Below are positions 11,917 to 21,609 of a DNA stretch of 32,877 nt, one piece after another. Made by a program: the position numbers and the translations under genes. The stretch spans positions 1 to 32,877 of the forward strand of contig JAUIIC010000017.1 of the NCBI GenBank assembly GCA_030431935.1, given 5' to 3'. The notes below the pieces were generated by a model, which saw only the letters and a program-made list of their open reading frames with translations, was not told where the DNA came from and did no database searches. Position 1 is the stretch's first letter, and each line of letters opens with the position of its first letter. This DNA comes from Alphaproteobacteria bacterium (GTDB lineage: Bacteria > Pseudomonadota > Alphaproteobacteria > Rhodobacterales > Rhodobacteraceae).

Positions 11917-12321
11917 TCAGGCCCGCTGGGTGCAGCGGCCCGTCATTGTGATGGCGTCGCCTGCAACGGTGACCTGTTCCACCGGCAGGTCGGGTCCGAC
12001 CGTCCAGACGGTATCGGACCCCCCGAAAGTTTGCAGGCAATACTTGGTCGCCTCGTAGCGGCCCGCCTCTTGCGCGGCAGAGACGTTGGCAGAGGCCGGG
12101 GACACCACCACGGTGAAATCCCGCGGGTTGTCCCGGGTGGCCGTCAGCCGCGCCGAAAAGCGCAGGCCATCGAACTCGGGCTTGCGCGGATCGTTCTGGC
12201 GCGGGCCGCAGGCCGTCAGGGTCATGCCGACGAGCACTGCGGCAACGGCAAGCCCGCCACGCGCCAGGCCGCGCCGACGCCGGGCTGGCGCCATGGTCGG
12301 ATGTACGCCCTGCGGCTGCAT
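11917..12321 (-). CDS. Small predicted lipoprotein downstream of nuoF
   Basis: 134 aa; hydrophobic signal AVAAVLVGMTLTAC (lipobox LTAC); alternative start MAPARRRRG at 12294. Confidence 0.7.
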   Translation of the reverse strand: MQPQGVHPTMAPARRRRGLARGGLAVAAVLVGMTLTACGPRQNDPRKPEFDGLRFSARLTATRDNPRDFTVVVSPASANVSAAQEAGRYEATKYCLQTFGGSDTVWTVGPDLPVEQVTVAGDAITMTGRCTQRA

Positions 12322-12325
12322 GACC

Positions 12326-13624
12326 TCACTCCGCCGCGACAGCGCTCACGCGGCCGGTCCGCTTGGCCTTTATCCGATCCTCGATCTCGTTGCGGAAGTG
12401 ACGGATCAGGCCCTGGATCGGCCAGGCGGCTGCATCGCCGAGCGCACAGATCGTGTGGCCCTCGACCTGTTTGGTGACGTCGAGCAGCATGTCGATTTCC
12501 TCGACCTCGGCTTCGCCGGTCACCAGACGATCCATGACGCGCATCATCCAGCCCGTGCCCTCGCGGCAGGGGGTGCACTGGCCGCAGCTTTCGTGCTTGT
12601 AGAACTTCGACAGCCGCCAGATTGCCTTTATGATGTCGGTGGACTGGTCCATCACGATCACCGCCGCCGTCCCGAGGCCCGACCGCTGTTCGCGCAGCCA
12701 GTCGAAGTCCATGATGCCTTCGCGGATGACATCCGCCGGAAGGCAGGGCACGGACGATCCGCCGGGGATCACGGCCTTCAGGTTGCTCCAGCCGCCGCGG
12801 ATGCCGCCGCAATGCCGGTCGATCAGTTCCTCGAAGGTGATCGACATGGCCTCTTCAACGACGCAGGGCGCGTTGACGTGGCCCGAGACCGCGAAAAGTT
12901 TGGTCCCGGTGTTGTTGGGCCGGCCGAAGCCCGCGAACCACTCGGGCCCGCGCCGCAGGATGGTGGGCACGACCGCGATCGATTCCACGTTGTTCACCGT
13001 GGTCGGGCAGCCATAAAGCCCCGCGCCCGCAGGAAACGGCGGCTTCATCCGGGGCATGCCCTTGCGGCCTTCGAGGCTTTCCAGAAGCGCGGTTTCCTCG
13101 CCGCAGATGTAGGCACCGGCGCCGTGGTGCAGGTAGAGGTCGAAATCCCAGCCCGAGCCGGCCGCGTTGCGCCCGAGAAGCCCGGCGTCATAGGCCTCGT
13201 CGATGGCGGCCTGAAGCGCCTCGCGCTCGCGGATGTATTCGCCGCGGATGTAGATGTAGCAGGCATGCGCCCCCATCGCGAAGGACGCGATCAGGCAGCC
13301 CTCGACCAGGGTATGCGGATCGTGCCGCATGATTTCCCGGTCCTTGCAGGTGCCGGGTTCGGACTCGTCGGCATTGACCACAAGGTATGCGGGGCGCCCG
13401 TCGGATTCCTTCGGCATGAACGACCATTTCAGGCCGGTGGGGAAGCCCGCGCCGCCCCGCCCCCGAAGGCCGGAAGCCTTCATCTGGTCGACGATCCAGT
13501 CACGGCCCTTCTTGACGATCTCCGCCGTGCCGTCCCAGTGGCCGCGCGCGCGGGCGCCCGCCAGGGTACGGTCGTGCATACCGTATAGGTTCGTGAAGAT
13601 ACGGTCCTTGTCGTTCAGCATCAT
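12326..13624 (-). CDS. nuoF: NADH-quinone oxidoreductase subunit F (NADH/FMN-binding)
   Basis: 432 aa; [56 protein letters not shown] signatures. Confidence 0.98.
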   Translation of the reverse strand: MMLNDKDRIFTNLYGMHDRTLAGARARGHWDGTAEIVKKGRDWIVDQMKASGLRGRGGAGFPTGLKWSFMPKESDGRPAYLVVNADESEPGTCKDREIMRHDPHTLVEGCLIASFAMGAHACYIYIRGEYIREREALQAAIDEAYDAGLLGRNAAGSGWDFDLYLHHGAGAYICGEETALLESLEGRKGMPRMKPPFPAGAGLYGCPTTVNNVESIAVVPTILRRGPEWFAGFGRPNNTGTKLFAVSGHVNAPCVVEEAMSITFEELIDRHCGGIRGGWSNLKAVIPGGSSVPCLPADVIREGIMDFDWLREQRSGLGTAAVIVMDQSTDIIKAIWRLSKFYKHESCGQCTPCREGTGWMMRVMDRLVTGEAEVEEIDMLLDVTKQVEGHTICALGDAAAWPIQGLIRHFRNEIEDRIKAKRTGRVSAVAAE

Positions 13625-13630
13625 CCTGCC

Positions 13631-13855
13631 TCAGTTGTCCCGGCGCTTGCGCCAGATCTGCCAGGTGACGACGAAGGCCCAGAAGAAGGAGGCCAGCGCC
13701 AGAAGGTCGAGGAGGAACACGTAGCGGGGCTCCAGCCCCAGTTCCCCGCCGACCCACTGGGCCGCCATCCAGACGAGCATGGTCACGGAAATCACCAGCG
13801 CGACGATGCGCGCCTGCCGTGCCGTGCGTCGATCCTGATCGGTACCGTCTGTCAT
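13631..13855 (-). CDS. DUF5337-like small two-TM membrane protein
   Basis: 74 aa from ATG (MTDGTDQDRRTARQARIVALVISVTMLVWMAAQWVGGELGLEPRYVFLLDLLALASFFWAFVVTWQIWRKRRDN); two hydrophobic helices; family assigned from memory. Confidence 0.7.
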   Translation of the reverse strand: MTDGTDQDRRTARQARIVALVISVTMLVWMAAQWVGGELGLEPRYVFLLDLLALASFFWAFVVTWQIWRKRRDN

Positions 13856-13862
13856 CACCGTC

Positions 13863-14558
13863 TCAGTAAACGTCCCCGTCCTTGACGCGGTTCGAGAATT
13901 CTGTCGCTCCGCCCGCGGCCAGCGTCTTGGCCTGGCTCACCCAATCGTCCCGGCTGGCGCGGCCCTTGAAGCCCTCGAGGTTCTGGTCGACCCAGGCCAG
14001 TTCCCGGTCGCTCCATGCGGCAACCTGGTCGAAGTGGAAGACACCCATGCCGTGCAGCATCTTCTCGAGCTTCGGCCCGATGCCCTTGATCTGTTTCAGA
14101 TCGTCCGGGCCGCCGTCGCGCGCGGCGTCCAGCATCTGCGGCTTGTCCGCCTCGGATGCTTCCGGCGCCGCCGCGGCCTCGGCCGGAGCTGAAGGCGCAG
14201 GGGCCGGTTCGGGAGCAGGTGCCGGAGCTGGCGCGGGCGCGGCAACCGCTTCAGCGGCGGCGGCAGGCGCGGCAGGGGCAGCAGGCGCGGGCTCAGGCGC
14301 CGAGGCTGGCGCGGGTTGAGACGCCGGAGCGGCGGCCGCCGCGTGCGAGTCGGCCTCGGCCGGGGCCTCGGGCGTCTTGCCATGGAACCCCATCAGCAGG
14401 ACGATTGCCACCACGATGGCGAGCAAGAGCGCGACGAAAAAGGCCGGCGAGAACGCCCAGCCGCCAAGTGCCATGAGCGCCACGAAGGCAACGAGCCCCA
14501 CCGCGCCGGCGAGGGCGCCAACCATGATCATGGTGCCCTGGTTCTGTTTGGAATTCAT
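13863..14558 (-). CDS. Membrane-anchored protein: two TM helices, long Ala/Pro linker, C-terminal HhH-like domain
   Basis: Start reassigned to MNSKQNQGTMIMVGALAGAVG (231 aa). C-terminal [63 protein letters not shown] is paralogous to the NuoE C terminus. Confidence 0.8.
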   Translation of the reverse strand: MNSKQNQGTMIMVGALAGAVGLVAFVALMALGGWAFSPAFFVALLLAIVVAIVLLMGFHGKTPEAPAEADSHAAAAAPASQPAPASAPEPAPAAPAAPAAAAEAVAAPAPAPAPAPEPAPAPSAPAEAAAAPEASEADKPQMLDAARDGGPDDLKQIKGIGPKLEKMLHGMGVFHFDQVAAWSDRELAWVDQNLEGFKGRASRDDWVSQAKTLAAGGATEFSNRVKDGDVY

Positions 14559-14598
14559 CGTTCCTGTCTCCTCAATCCGCCAGAGTACATATCCGCGC

Positions 14599-15675
14599 TC
14601 AATACTTAGCGCGTTTCGAGAACTCTGTCTCCTGCCCGGATGCGAGGAGTTTCGCTTGTGCAACCCAGTCGTCACGGCTCACCCGGCCCTTGAAACCCTC
14701 AAGGTTTTCATCGACCCAGGCGACCTCTTGCGAGGTCCAGGCGGCGATCTGGTCGAAGTGGTAGAAGCCGAGGTCATGCAAGAGCGCTTCCAGCTTCGGA
14801 CCGACGCCCTTTATCATCTTCAGGTCGTCCGCCCCGGTGTCCCGAGGGGCATCGAGCGATGCGGGCCGCGTCTGGGCGACCTCGGCCGGGGCCTCGGGGG
14901 CCTCGCGGGCCGCAGCAGCAGCCGGGGCCGCCTCTGCGGGCGCCGCCTTTGCGGGTGCCCCGTCCGACTTGCCAAGCCAGGGCGTCAGCAGCGGCACCTC
15001 GGTGCCGTCGATCCGCTTGACCGTGTCCCCCAGGTCGACGGCCCGCTGGACGCTGGCGTTGTACTTGGTGTGCCCCGAGTCATAGGTTTCAAGGCTCGTC
15101 AGGCCGCTGATGGGTTCGCAGGAATAGCGTACGTTCTGCGGGCCGGGCACCGGAACCTCGCCCCGCGCAAGCGCATCGAGCAGCCCCGAAAAGCTCTCGG
15201 CGGTCAGGTCTTCGTAATAATCCTTGCCGATCTGGGCCATCGGCGCGTTGGCGCAGGCCCCGAGGCACTCGACCTCTTCCCAGCTGAACCGGCCGTCCTC
15301 GGACAGCTGATGGGCGCGCGGCGCGATCTTTTCGCGGCACACGGCGATCAGGTCCTCGGCGCCGCAGATCATGCAGGACGTGGTTCCGCAAACCTGCACA
15401 TGGGCGACGCTGCCCACCGGCTGCAGCTGGAACATGAAATAGAAGGTCGCCACCTCCAGCGCCCGGATATAGGCCATGTCCAGCATCTCGGCGACATGCT
15501 CGATCGCCGGGCGGGTCAGCCAGCCGTGCTGCTCCTGAGCGCGCCACAGAAGCGGGATGATCGCGCTCGCCTGCCGTCCCTCGGGATACTTCGATATCTG
15601 CGCCTCGGCCCAGGCCTGGTTGGCGGGCGTGAAGGCAAAGCTTTCGGGCTGATCTGGGTGAAGGCGGCGGAGCAT
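14599..15675 (-). CDS. nuoE: NADH-quinone oxidoreductase subunit E with C-terminal HhH-like extension
   Basis: 358 aa; [2Fe-2S] ligands [10 protein letters not shown]...VECLGAC; after the conserved domain an Ala-rich linker leads to [63 protein letters not shown]. Confidence 0.96.
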   Translation of the reverse strand: MLRRLHPDQPESFAFTPANQAWAEAQISKYPEGRQASAIIPLLWRAQEQHGWLTRPAIEHVAEMLDMAYIRALEVATFYFMFQLQPVGSVAHVQVCGTTSCMICGAEDLIAVCREKIAPRAHQLSEDGRFSWEEVECLGACANAPMAQIGKDYYEDLTAESFSGLLDALARGEVPVPGPQNVRYSCEPISGLTSLETYDSGHTKYNASVQRAVDLGDTVKRIDGTEVPLLTPWLGKSDGAPAKAAPAEAAPAAAAAREAPEAPAEVAQTRPASLDAPRDTGADDLKMIKGVGPKLEALLHDLGFYHFDQIAAWTSQEVAWVDENLEGFKGRVSRDDWVAQAKLLASGQETEFSKRAKY

Positions 15676-15746
15676 GGTCTAACGGTCCAACGTCTGTGTT
15701 GCGGTGGCGCCATGGCAGCGGCGCGGATCAAGGCGGCGGGCGCGGA

Positions 15747-16079
15747 TCATCCCGGGGCTGTCCCGAGGTCGAGAACCTGCACCGCGCTGGCGGCACCGGG
15801 GGCACAGGGCCCGGCGATCAGGCGCACGCCCTTGCCGTCCTCGGCCCGCTCGGCCCGGCCCGTCGTCAGCGCCTGCCCCGCGATATCGAGCACCTGCTGG
15901 CGGGTCAGGCCGGCCTGGAACTCGACGGTCCTGAAATCGGCATCGGTGGTCAGGGTGCAGCCGATGGTGGCGACGGCCGCCTCGAAATAGGTAACGTCGT
16001 CAACGGTCGCCCCTTCCGGCGGCGTGACGCAGGCGGTCAGCGCAATAAGCGCGGCGGCCGGGACCAGTCGTGCGGTCAT
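15747..16079 (-). CDS. Small predicted lipoprotein between nuoD and nuoE
   Basis: 110 aa from MTARLVPAAALIALTAC (lipobox LTAC); 4-bp overlap with upstream ORF. Confidence 0.7.
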   Translation of the reverse strand: MTARLVPAAALIALTACVTPPEGATVDDVTYFEAAVATIGCTLTTDADFRTVEFQAGLTRQQVLDIAGQALTTGRAERAEDGKGVRLIAGPCAPGAASAVQVLDLGTAPG

Positions 16080-16444
16080 TGTGGGCCTCCCGAGATCAGT
16101 GCAGCGCCCACCACGGCAGCGCCCAGCAGCGAGGCAGCGCCCGACGCCGTGTGCTTGGCATGGGCATGTCCGGCGCGCGCGTAAATCGCGCCATCCGCCA
16201 GCCCCATGAACGCGAAGGCAAGAAAGAGCGCCAGCAGCATGCGCAGGTCGCCCCAAAGGACGGCGGCCAGCGCAAGGCCGGCGAAGGCGGCGTAGCGGTC
16301 GCCCAGCACCAGCGGAAGCTGGGCCGGGCGGTGCGTCAGCTGCGCAAGGCCGCGCACCGGGTCGCGCGCAACGAGCGCAGCCAGCAGCGCCAGCACCACG
16401 ACCGACAACGCGCCGCAGATCAGGGCGAGCGTGGTTAGGGTCAT
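16076..16444 (-). CDS. Small polytopic membrane protein of unknown function downstream of nuoD
   Basis: 122 aa from MTLTTLALICGALSVVVLALLAALVARDPVRG; approximately four hydrophobic segments; nested in track ORF 16076..16684. Confidence 0.68.
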   Translation of the reverse strand: MTLTTLALICGALSVVVLALLAALVARDPVRGLAQLTHRPAQLPLVLGDRYAAFAGLALAAVLWGDLRMLLALFLAFAFMGLADGAIYARAGHAHAKHTASGAASLLGAAVVGAALISGGPQ

Positions 16445-16481
16445 GCCACGGCCTCCTTGTGCGTCGTGCGCTGCAGGACCG

Positions 16482-17705
16482 TCACCTGTCGATCTCTCCG
16501 AACACGACATCCATGGTGCCGATGATCGCGGCGACATCGGCCAGCTGGTGGCCGGTGGCGACATGGTCCATCGCCTGAAGGTGCAGGAAGCCCGGCGCGC
16601 GCAGCTTGACGCGATAGGGCCGGTTGGTGCCGTCGGCGACAAGGTAGACGCCGAACTCGCCCTTGGGGGCCTCGACGGCGGCATAGACCTCTCCCGCGGG
16701 GACGTGGAAGCCCTCAGTATATAGCTTGAAGTGGTGGATGAGCGCCTCCATCGAGGTTTTCATCTCGGCCCGCGGCGGCGGCGTGATCTTGCCGCGCGCC
16801 AGCACGTCGCCCTTGTTCTCGGGCTGGCGCAGCTTGTCGCAGGCCTGCTTGATGATCTTCAGGCTTTCGCGCATTTCGGCCATGCGCACGAGATAGCGGT
16901 CATAACAATCGCCGTTCTTGCCGATGGCCACCTGAAAGTCGAACTCGTCGTAGCATTCATAGGGCTGGGCGCGGCGCAGGTCCCAGGCCAGGCCAGAGCC
17001 GCGCACCATCACGCCGGAAAAGCCCCAGTCGAGGATCTCCTGCTCGGTCACGACGCCGATATCGCAGTTGCGCTGCTTGAAGATGCGGTTCTCCGTCAGG
17101 AGGCCGTCGATGTCATCGAGCACGCGGGGGAAATCGTCGGCCCAGGTGTCGATATCGTCGATGAGGTCGTCGGGCAGGTCCTGATGCACGCCCCCGGGGC
17201 GGAAATAGGCCGCGTGCAGGCGCGCGCCGCAGGCCCGCTCATAGAAGACCATCAGCTTCTCGCGCTCTTCGAACCCCCAGAGCGGCGGGGTCAGCGCGCC
17301 CACGTCCATGGCCTGGGTCGTAACGTTCAGGAGATGGTTCAGGATGCGCCCGATCTCGGAATAGAGCACGCGGATCAGCGACGCGCGGCGCGGCACCTCC
17401 ACGCCCGTCAGCTTCTCGATGGCGAGGCACCAGGCATGCTCCTGGTTCATCGGCGCCACGTAGTCGAGCCGGTCCAGGTAAGGCAGATTCTGCAGGTAGG
17501 TGCGGCTTTCCATCAGCTTCTCGGTGCCGCGGTGCAAGAGCCCGATATGCGGGTCGCAGCGCTCGACGATCTCGCCGTCAAGCTCCAGCACCAGGCGCAG
17601 CACACCGTGCGCGGCCGGGTGCTGGGGGCCGAAGTTGATGTTGAAGTTGCGGATCTTCTGTTCGCCGGTCACGGCGTCTTCGAAGCCTTTGGAGCCGTCC
17701 ATCAT
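16482..17705 (-). CDS. nuoD: NADH-quinone oxidoreductase subunit D
   Basis: Start reassigned to [45 protein letters not shown]; 407 aa; conserved quinone-site HGVLR region. Confidence 0.97.
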   Translation of the reverse strand: MMDGSKGFEDAVTGEQKIRNFNINFGPQHPAAHGVLRLVLELDGEIVERCDPHIGLLHRGTEKLMESRTYLQNLPYLDRLDYVAPMNQEHAWCLAIEKLTGVEVPRRASLIRVLYSEIGRILNHLLNVTTQAMDVGALTPPLWGFEEREKLMVFYERACGARLHAAYFRPGGVHQDLPDDLIDDIDTWADDFPRVLDDIDGLLTENRIFKQRNCDIGVVTEQEILDWGFSGVMVRGSGLAWDLRRAQPYECYDEFDFQVAIGKNGDCYDRYLVRMAEMRESLKIIKQACDKLRQPENKGDVLARGKITPPPRAEMKTSMEALIHHFKLYTEGFHVPAGEVYAAVEAPKGEFGVYLVADGTNRPYRVKLRAPGFLHLQAMDHVATGHQLADVAAIIGTMDVVFGEIDR

Positions 17706-17748
17706 CTCGTCTCCGTTGCAGCGACCGGGCGGGCCGGGTGCAGCGCGC

Positions 17749-18357
17749 TCATGCCTTCTCTTCCGTCTTCTCATCGCCGGGCAGGATGTAGTCGGCTCCC
17801 TCCCATGGCGACATGAAATCGAACTGGCGATATTCCTGGACCAGTTTCACCGGCTCGTAGACAACGCGCTTCTGCGCCTCGTCATAGCGCACCTCGGTGT
17901 AGCCCGTCGTCGGGAAGTCCTTGCGCAACGGATAGCCGCGAAAGCCATAGTCCGTCAGGATGCGCCGCAGGTCCGGATGCCCGGTGAACAGGATGCCGAA
18001 CATGTCGAACACCTCGCGCTCGAACCAGTTGGCTGACGGGTGAACGCCGGTGATCGACGCCACCGAGTCCTGTTCGCGCACCGCCATTTTCACGCGGATG
18101 CGGTGATTCTGGTACATTGACAGGAAGTGATAGACGACATCGAAACGCGCCTCGCGCGCGGGGTAATCCACCGCCGTGATGTCCACCAGCGTCGAGAACC
18201 GGCAGGTTCCGTCCGTCTTCAGGAACTCGACGAAGGTGGCCAGGGAAGACGGGGCGATCTGAACCGTCAACTCGCCATGCTCCACAGCCCAGCCGAGCAC
18301 GCAGTCGGTTCTCCTCGCCTCGATATGGGCGCCCAGTTCACGCAGCGCGTCTGACAT
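17749..18357 (-). CDS. nuoC: NADH-quinone oxidoreductase subunit C
   Basis: Start reassigned to [53 protein letters not shown] signature; 202 aa. Confidence 0.97.
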   Translation of the reverse strand: MSDALRELGAHIEARRTDCVLGWAVEHGELTVQIAPSSLATFVEFLKTDGTCRFSTLVDITAVDYPAREARFDVVYHFLSMYQNHRIRVKMAVREQDSVASITGVHPSANWFEREVFDMFGILFTGHPDLRRILTDYGFRGYPLRKDFPTTGYTEVRYDEAQKRVVYEPVKLVQEYRQFDFMSPWEGADYILPGDEKTEEKA

Positions 18358-18361
18358 GCGT

Positions 18362-18895
18362 CTACCTCGTGATGGTCCCGGTGCGGCGGATCTTCCGCTG
18401 CAATTGAAGGATGCCGTAGAGCAGCGCCTCGGCGGTCGGAGGGCAGCCGGGCACGTAGATGTCCACCGGCACGATCCGGTCGCAGCCGCGCACGACGGAA
18501 TACGAATAGTGGTAGTAGCCACCGCCATTCGCACAGCTGCCCATCGAGATGACGTAGCGCGGTTCCGGCATCTGGTCATAGACCTTGCGCAGCGCAGGGG
18601 CCATCTTGTTGGTCAGCGTGCCCGCCACGATCATCACGTCCGACTGTCGCGGGCTGGCGCGCGGCGCGATGCCGAAGCGCTCGGCGTCATAGCGCGGCAT
18701 AGAGGTGTGCATCATCTCGACCGCGCAGCAGGCCAGGCCGAAGGTCATCCAGTGCAGCGACCCGGTGCGCGCCCAGTTGATGATGTCCTCGGTCGAGGTG
18801 ACGAGAAAGCCCTTGTCCTGCAGCACGCGGTTGAGCGCCTGGGTCGCGACCTCGCGGTCGGGGCCCGCTTCATTCTGGGACGTGCTTACTCCCAT
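18362..18895 (-). CDS. nuoB: NADH-quinone oxidoreductase subunit B
   Basis: [26 protein letters not shown]; start [11 protein letters not shown] chosen, alternative ATG at 18916 (MEEGSPG...) possible. Confidence 0.97.
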   Translation of the reverse strand: MGVSTSQNEAGPDREVATQALNRVLQDKGFLVTSTEDIINWARTGSLHWMTFGLACCAVEMMHTSMPRYDAERFGIAPRASPRQSDVMIVAGTLTNKMAPALRKVYDQMPEPRYVISMGSCANGGGYYHYSYSVVRGCDRIVPVDIYVPGCPPTAEALLYGILQLQRKIRRTGTITR

Positions 18896-19251
18896 TCCAG
18901 GGCTCCCTTCTTCCATTCGTACGCGAAGCCCACCGTCAGCACCGCCAGGAAGACCATCATCGACCAGAAGGCCGCCATCGAGATGTCGCCGAAGGCCACG
19001 GCCCAGGGAAACAGGAAGGCGATTTCGAGATCAAAGATGATGAACAGGATCGACACGAGGTAGAACCGGACGTCGAACTTCATCCGTGCGTCGTCGAAGG
19101 CATTGAACCCGCATTCGTAGGCCGAAACCTTCTCGGGATCGGGATTGCGGACGGCAACGATGGCCGCGGCAAGTATTAGCACCAGGCCCAGCCCGATGGC
19201 CAGGCCAAGGAAGATCAGGATCGGCAGGTAGTCCCTGAGCAGATCGTCCAC
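18886..19251 (-). CDS. nuoA: NADH-quinone oxidoreductase subunit A
   Basis: 121 aa; [45 protein letters not shown] signature. Confidence 0.98.
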   Translation of the reverse strand: MDDLLRDYLPILIFLGLAIGLGLVLILAAAIVAVRNPDPEKVSAYECGFNAFDDARMKFDVRFYLVSILFIIFDLEIAFLFPWAVAFGDISMAAFWSMMVFLAVLTVGFAYEWKKGALEWE

Positions 19252-19520
19252 GTTTCAGGCTCCTTCTTCCGCGTCTTGCGCGCGGCTGTCGGTTGGCTGC
19301 GTCGACCGTAAGGCCGTGCCGGGGACCGGTCAACCGACCGCGCCGGGATGTGATCGGCCGCCCCCGCGCGGCGCCGCTTGTATACCTTTGTGCGCAAGGG
19401 TCCAGCCCCCATTTCGCAACTGCGGCATTCGCACACCCCACGTGTGGCGAAAGCAACGGCCCGATGCAAGGGCCGGTTGCGGCGCGGCGGGCCTTCCCCG
19501 GGGCTTCGGGGGTGGGCGGA

Positions 19521-19904
19521 TCAGCTTCCCAGAACGACGACCAGCCCGCACAGGAACATGCCGACCGTCACCGGCCCCCAGAGCAGCCGTTCCGGCCTCG
19601 AGGGCGTGATCAGGTTGGCCACCATGGTCATCGCGGTCAGCGCAAGCGCCAGCCAGCCGGCCCAGGGCGACAGCGGCAGGTCGAGAACGCCCCCGCGCCC
19701 TAGCATCGTCACCGCCATCGCCGCCAAGAGCGCCGCCTGGATGATCGCGGCCTTTCGCAGCTTTGCCGGCAACCGGCCGGGGTTCACCCCGCCCAGCGTC
19801 AGGTGTCCCCAGGGCGCACCCGCCGCCAGGCCAAGCTGCATCCCGAAGGGCGCGGCGGTCAGCAGGGCATAGAGAATTGCGGCAGGAACGATCAGGTTTT
19901 CCAT
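19521..19904 (-). CDS. Small membrane protein at the 3' end of the leucine-catabolism cluster
   Basis: 127 aa, MENLIVPAAILYALLTAAPFGMQLGL...; about four hydrophobic helices; overlaps the enoyl-CoA hydratase ORF by 13 nt. Confidence 0.62.
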   Translation of the reverse strand: MENLIVPAAILYALLTAAPFGMQLGLAAGAPWGHLTLGGVNPGRLPAKLRKAAIIQAALLAAMAVTMLGRGGVLDLPLSPWAGWLALALTAMTMVANLITPSRPERLLWGPVTVGMFLCGLVVVLGS

Positions 19905-20671
19905 GACGGCACTCGCTTTTCGAAGAAGGCGGCGATTCCCTCGGCCGCCTCGGCACTTTCCCACCGCTTGACGAGAGCGGCGATCGTCGCGTCGATCAAC
20001 GCCGTGTCGATGCGCGGCCCTAGCGCTCGGGCCAGCGCCTTGGCCTCGGCCACGGCGCCGGGGGCACAGGACAGGTAGGGCAGCACCTCGGCCTCGACCG
20101 CGTCGTCGAGTTGCGCCTCTGGCACCGCGCGCGCCAACACGCCGAGGCTGACCGCCTCGCCCGCGTCGAAGCGCCGGCCGGACATGAACACGCGCCGCGC
20201 ATGTGCTTCCCCGAGCCGCGCCAGCACATAGGGCCCGATCGTCGCCGGGATCAGGCCCAGCCGCGTTTCGGTCAGCCCGAACCGCGCCCCGGTGACCCCG
20301 ATGGCGACATCGCAGACACAGGCCATGCCGACCCCGCCACCGAAGGCATGGCCCTGCACACGCCCGATCACCGGCTTCGGCAAGGTGTTGATCGCCTGCA
20401 GCATCCGCGCAAGTTTGCGCGCCTCGGCCCCGCGCGTGGCGGCGTCCGCGTGCTGCTGTTCGCGCATCCAGCCCAGGTCGCCGCCCGCGCAAAAGCTTTC
20501 GCCGGTGCCGGTCAGGATCACCGCGCGCACCGCGGCGTCGCGGCCAAGCGCGTCCATCGCCGCCGTGATCTCCTCGATCATCGCCGAGGAGAGGGCGTTG
20601 TGCCGCTCCGGTCGGTGAAGCGCGAGGGTCGCGACCCCGCGCCCGTCGATGCCAAGCCTGATCGTTTCCAT
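19892..20671 (-). CDS. liuC: Enoyl-CoA hydratase/isomerase family, probable methylglutaconyl-CoA hydratase
   Basis: 259 aa; crotonase motifs AVILTGTGESFCAGGDLGWM and GHAFGGGVGMACVCDVAIG; neighbourhood of MCC and HMG-CoA lyase. Confidence 0.88.
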   Translation of the reverse strand: METIRLGIDGRGVATLALHRPERHNALSSAMIEEITAAMDALGRDAAVRAVILTGTGESFCAGGDLGWMREQQHADAATRGAEARKLARMLQAINTLPKPVIGRVQGHAFGGGVGMACVCDVAIGVTGARFGLTETRLGLIPATIGPYVLARLGEAHARRVFMSGRRFDAGEAVSLGVLARAVPEAQLDDAVEAEVLPYLSCAPGAVAEAKALARALGPRIDTALIDATIAALVKRWESAEAAEGIAAFFEKRVPSWKT

Positions 20672-20757
20672 GTCTTCCGTTGTGTGCCCCCGCCCCGCGG
20701 AGTGCAAGACTTTCGGCGTCCTCCGCCTCGGCTCGCCCGCCCGTCGCGCCCCACGTG

Positions 20758-21609
20758 TCAGGACCGCAGGGCCCGCGCCATGGCGGCGGCGCGCCCCAGA
20801 ACCTCCTGGTCGAGGCCGGTTTCGAAACCGAGGTCGGACAGGTGCCTTGCCACCACCTCGGTCGCGACATTGCCGGCCGCGCCGGGGGCATAAGGGCAGC
20901 CCCCCAGCCCGCCGATCGCCGCGTCGAACACACGCAAGCCGCGCGCCAGCGCCACTTCGACGTTCTCCAGCGCGTGGCCTGCAGTATCGTGGAAATGCCC
21001 GGCCAGCGCCTCTGCGGGCACCACCTCCAGCACCGCATCCAGCATCGCGGCGGTCGCCTCGGGCCGGGCCCGGCCCAGCGTGTCGCCGAGCGAGATCTCG
21101 TAGCATCCCATGTCCAGCAGCGCGGCGGCGACACGGGCCACGCTTCCGGGCGCGGTGGGCCCGTCATAGGGGCAGTCCACGACGCAGGAGACGTATCCGC
21201 GAACTTTCATTTTCGCCTGTTTCGCGCCCTCGAAGACGGGTCCGAACCGCTCGAAGCTTCCCTCTATCGAACAATTTATGTTCGCCTGGGAAAAGCCCTC
21301 GGAGGCCGATCCGAAGACCGCCACCTCGTCCGCAGCTACCGCGATCGCGCCCTCCAGCCCCCGCAGGTTCGGTGTCAGAGCGGCATAGGAGACGCCACGG
21401 GCACGGGTGATCCCCGCCAGCACCTCGGCGCTGTCGGCCATCTGCGGCACCCATTTCGGGCTGACGAAGCTCGCGACCTCGATGCGCCGGAAACCAGCCC
21501 CGGACAGACAGTCAATCAGGGCGATCTTGGCCGCGGTGGGAATGGGGCGCGACTCGTTCTGCAGCCCGTCGCGCGGGCCGACCTCGAATATCTCGGCGCG
21601 CTCACCCAT
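20758..21609 (-). CDS. liuE: Hydroxymethylglutaryl-CoA lyase
   Basis: MGERAEIFEVGPRDGLQNESRPIPTAAKIALIDCLSGAGFRRIEVASFVSPKWVPQMAD; 283 aa. Confidence 0.95.
   Translation of the reverse strand: MGERAEIFEVGPRDGLQNESRPIPTAAKIALIDCLSGAGFRRIEVASFVSPKWVPQMADSAEVLAGITRARGVSYAALTPNLRGLEGAIAVAADEVAVFGSASEGFSQANINCSIEGSFERFGPVFEGAKQAKMKVRGYVSCVVDCPYDGPTAPGSVARVAAALLDMGCYEISLGDTLGRARPEATAAMLDAVLEVVPAEALAGHFHDTAGHALENVEVALARGLRVFDAAIGGLGGCPYAPGAAGNVATEVVARHLSDLGFETGLDQEVLGRAAAMARALRS

Noticed and set aside
14130-14350. Ala/Pro repeat region considered as a tandem-repeat element
   Set aside because: It is the low-complexity coding linker of the TM-HhH protein, with irregular units rather than a DNA repeat array.
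19496-19511. Possible terminator hairpin CCCCG-loop-CGGGG just after the 127-aa membrane ORF
   Set aside because: Only a 5-bp stem and no U-tract on the minus-strand transcript; not distinguishable from GC-rich background.
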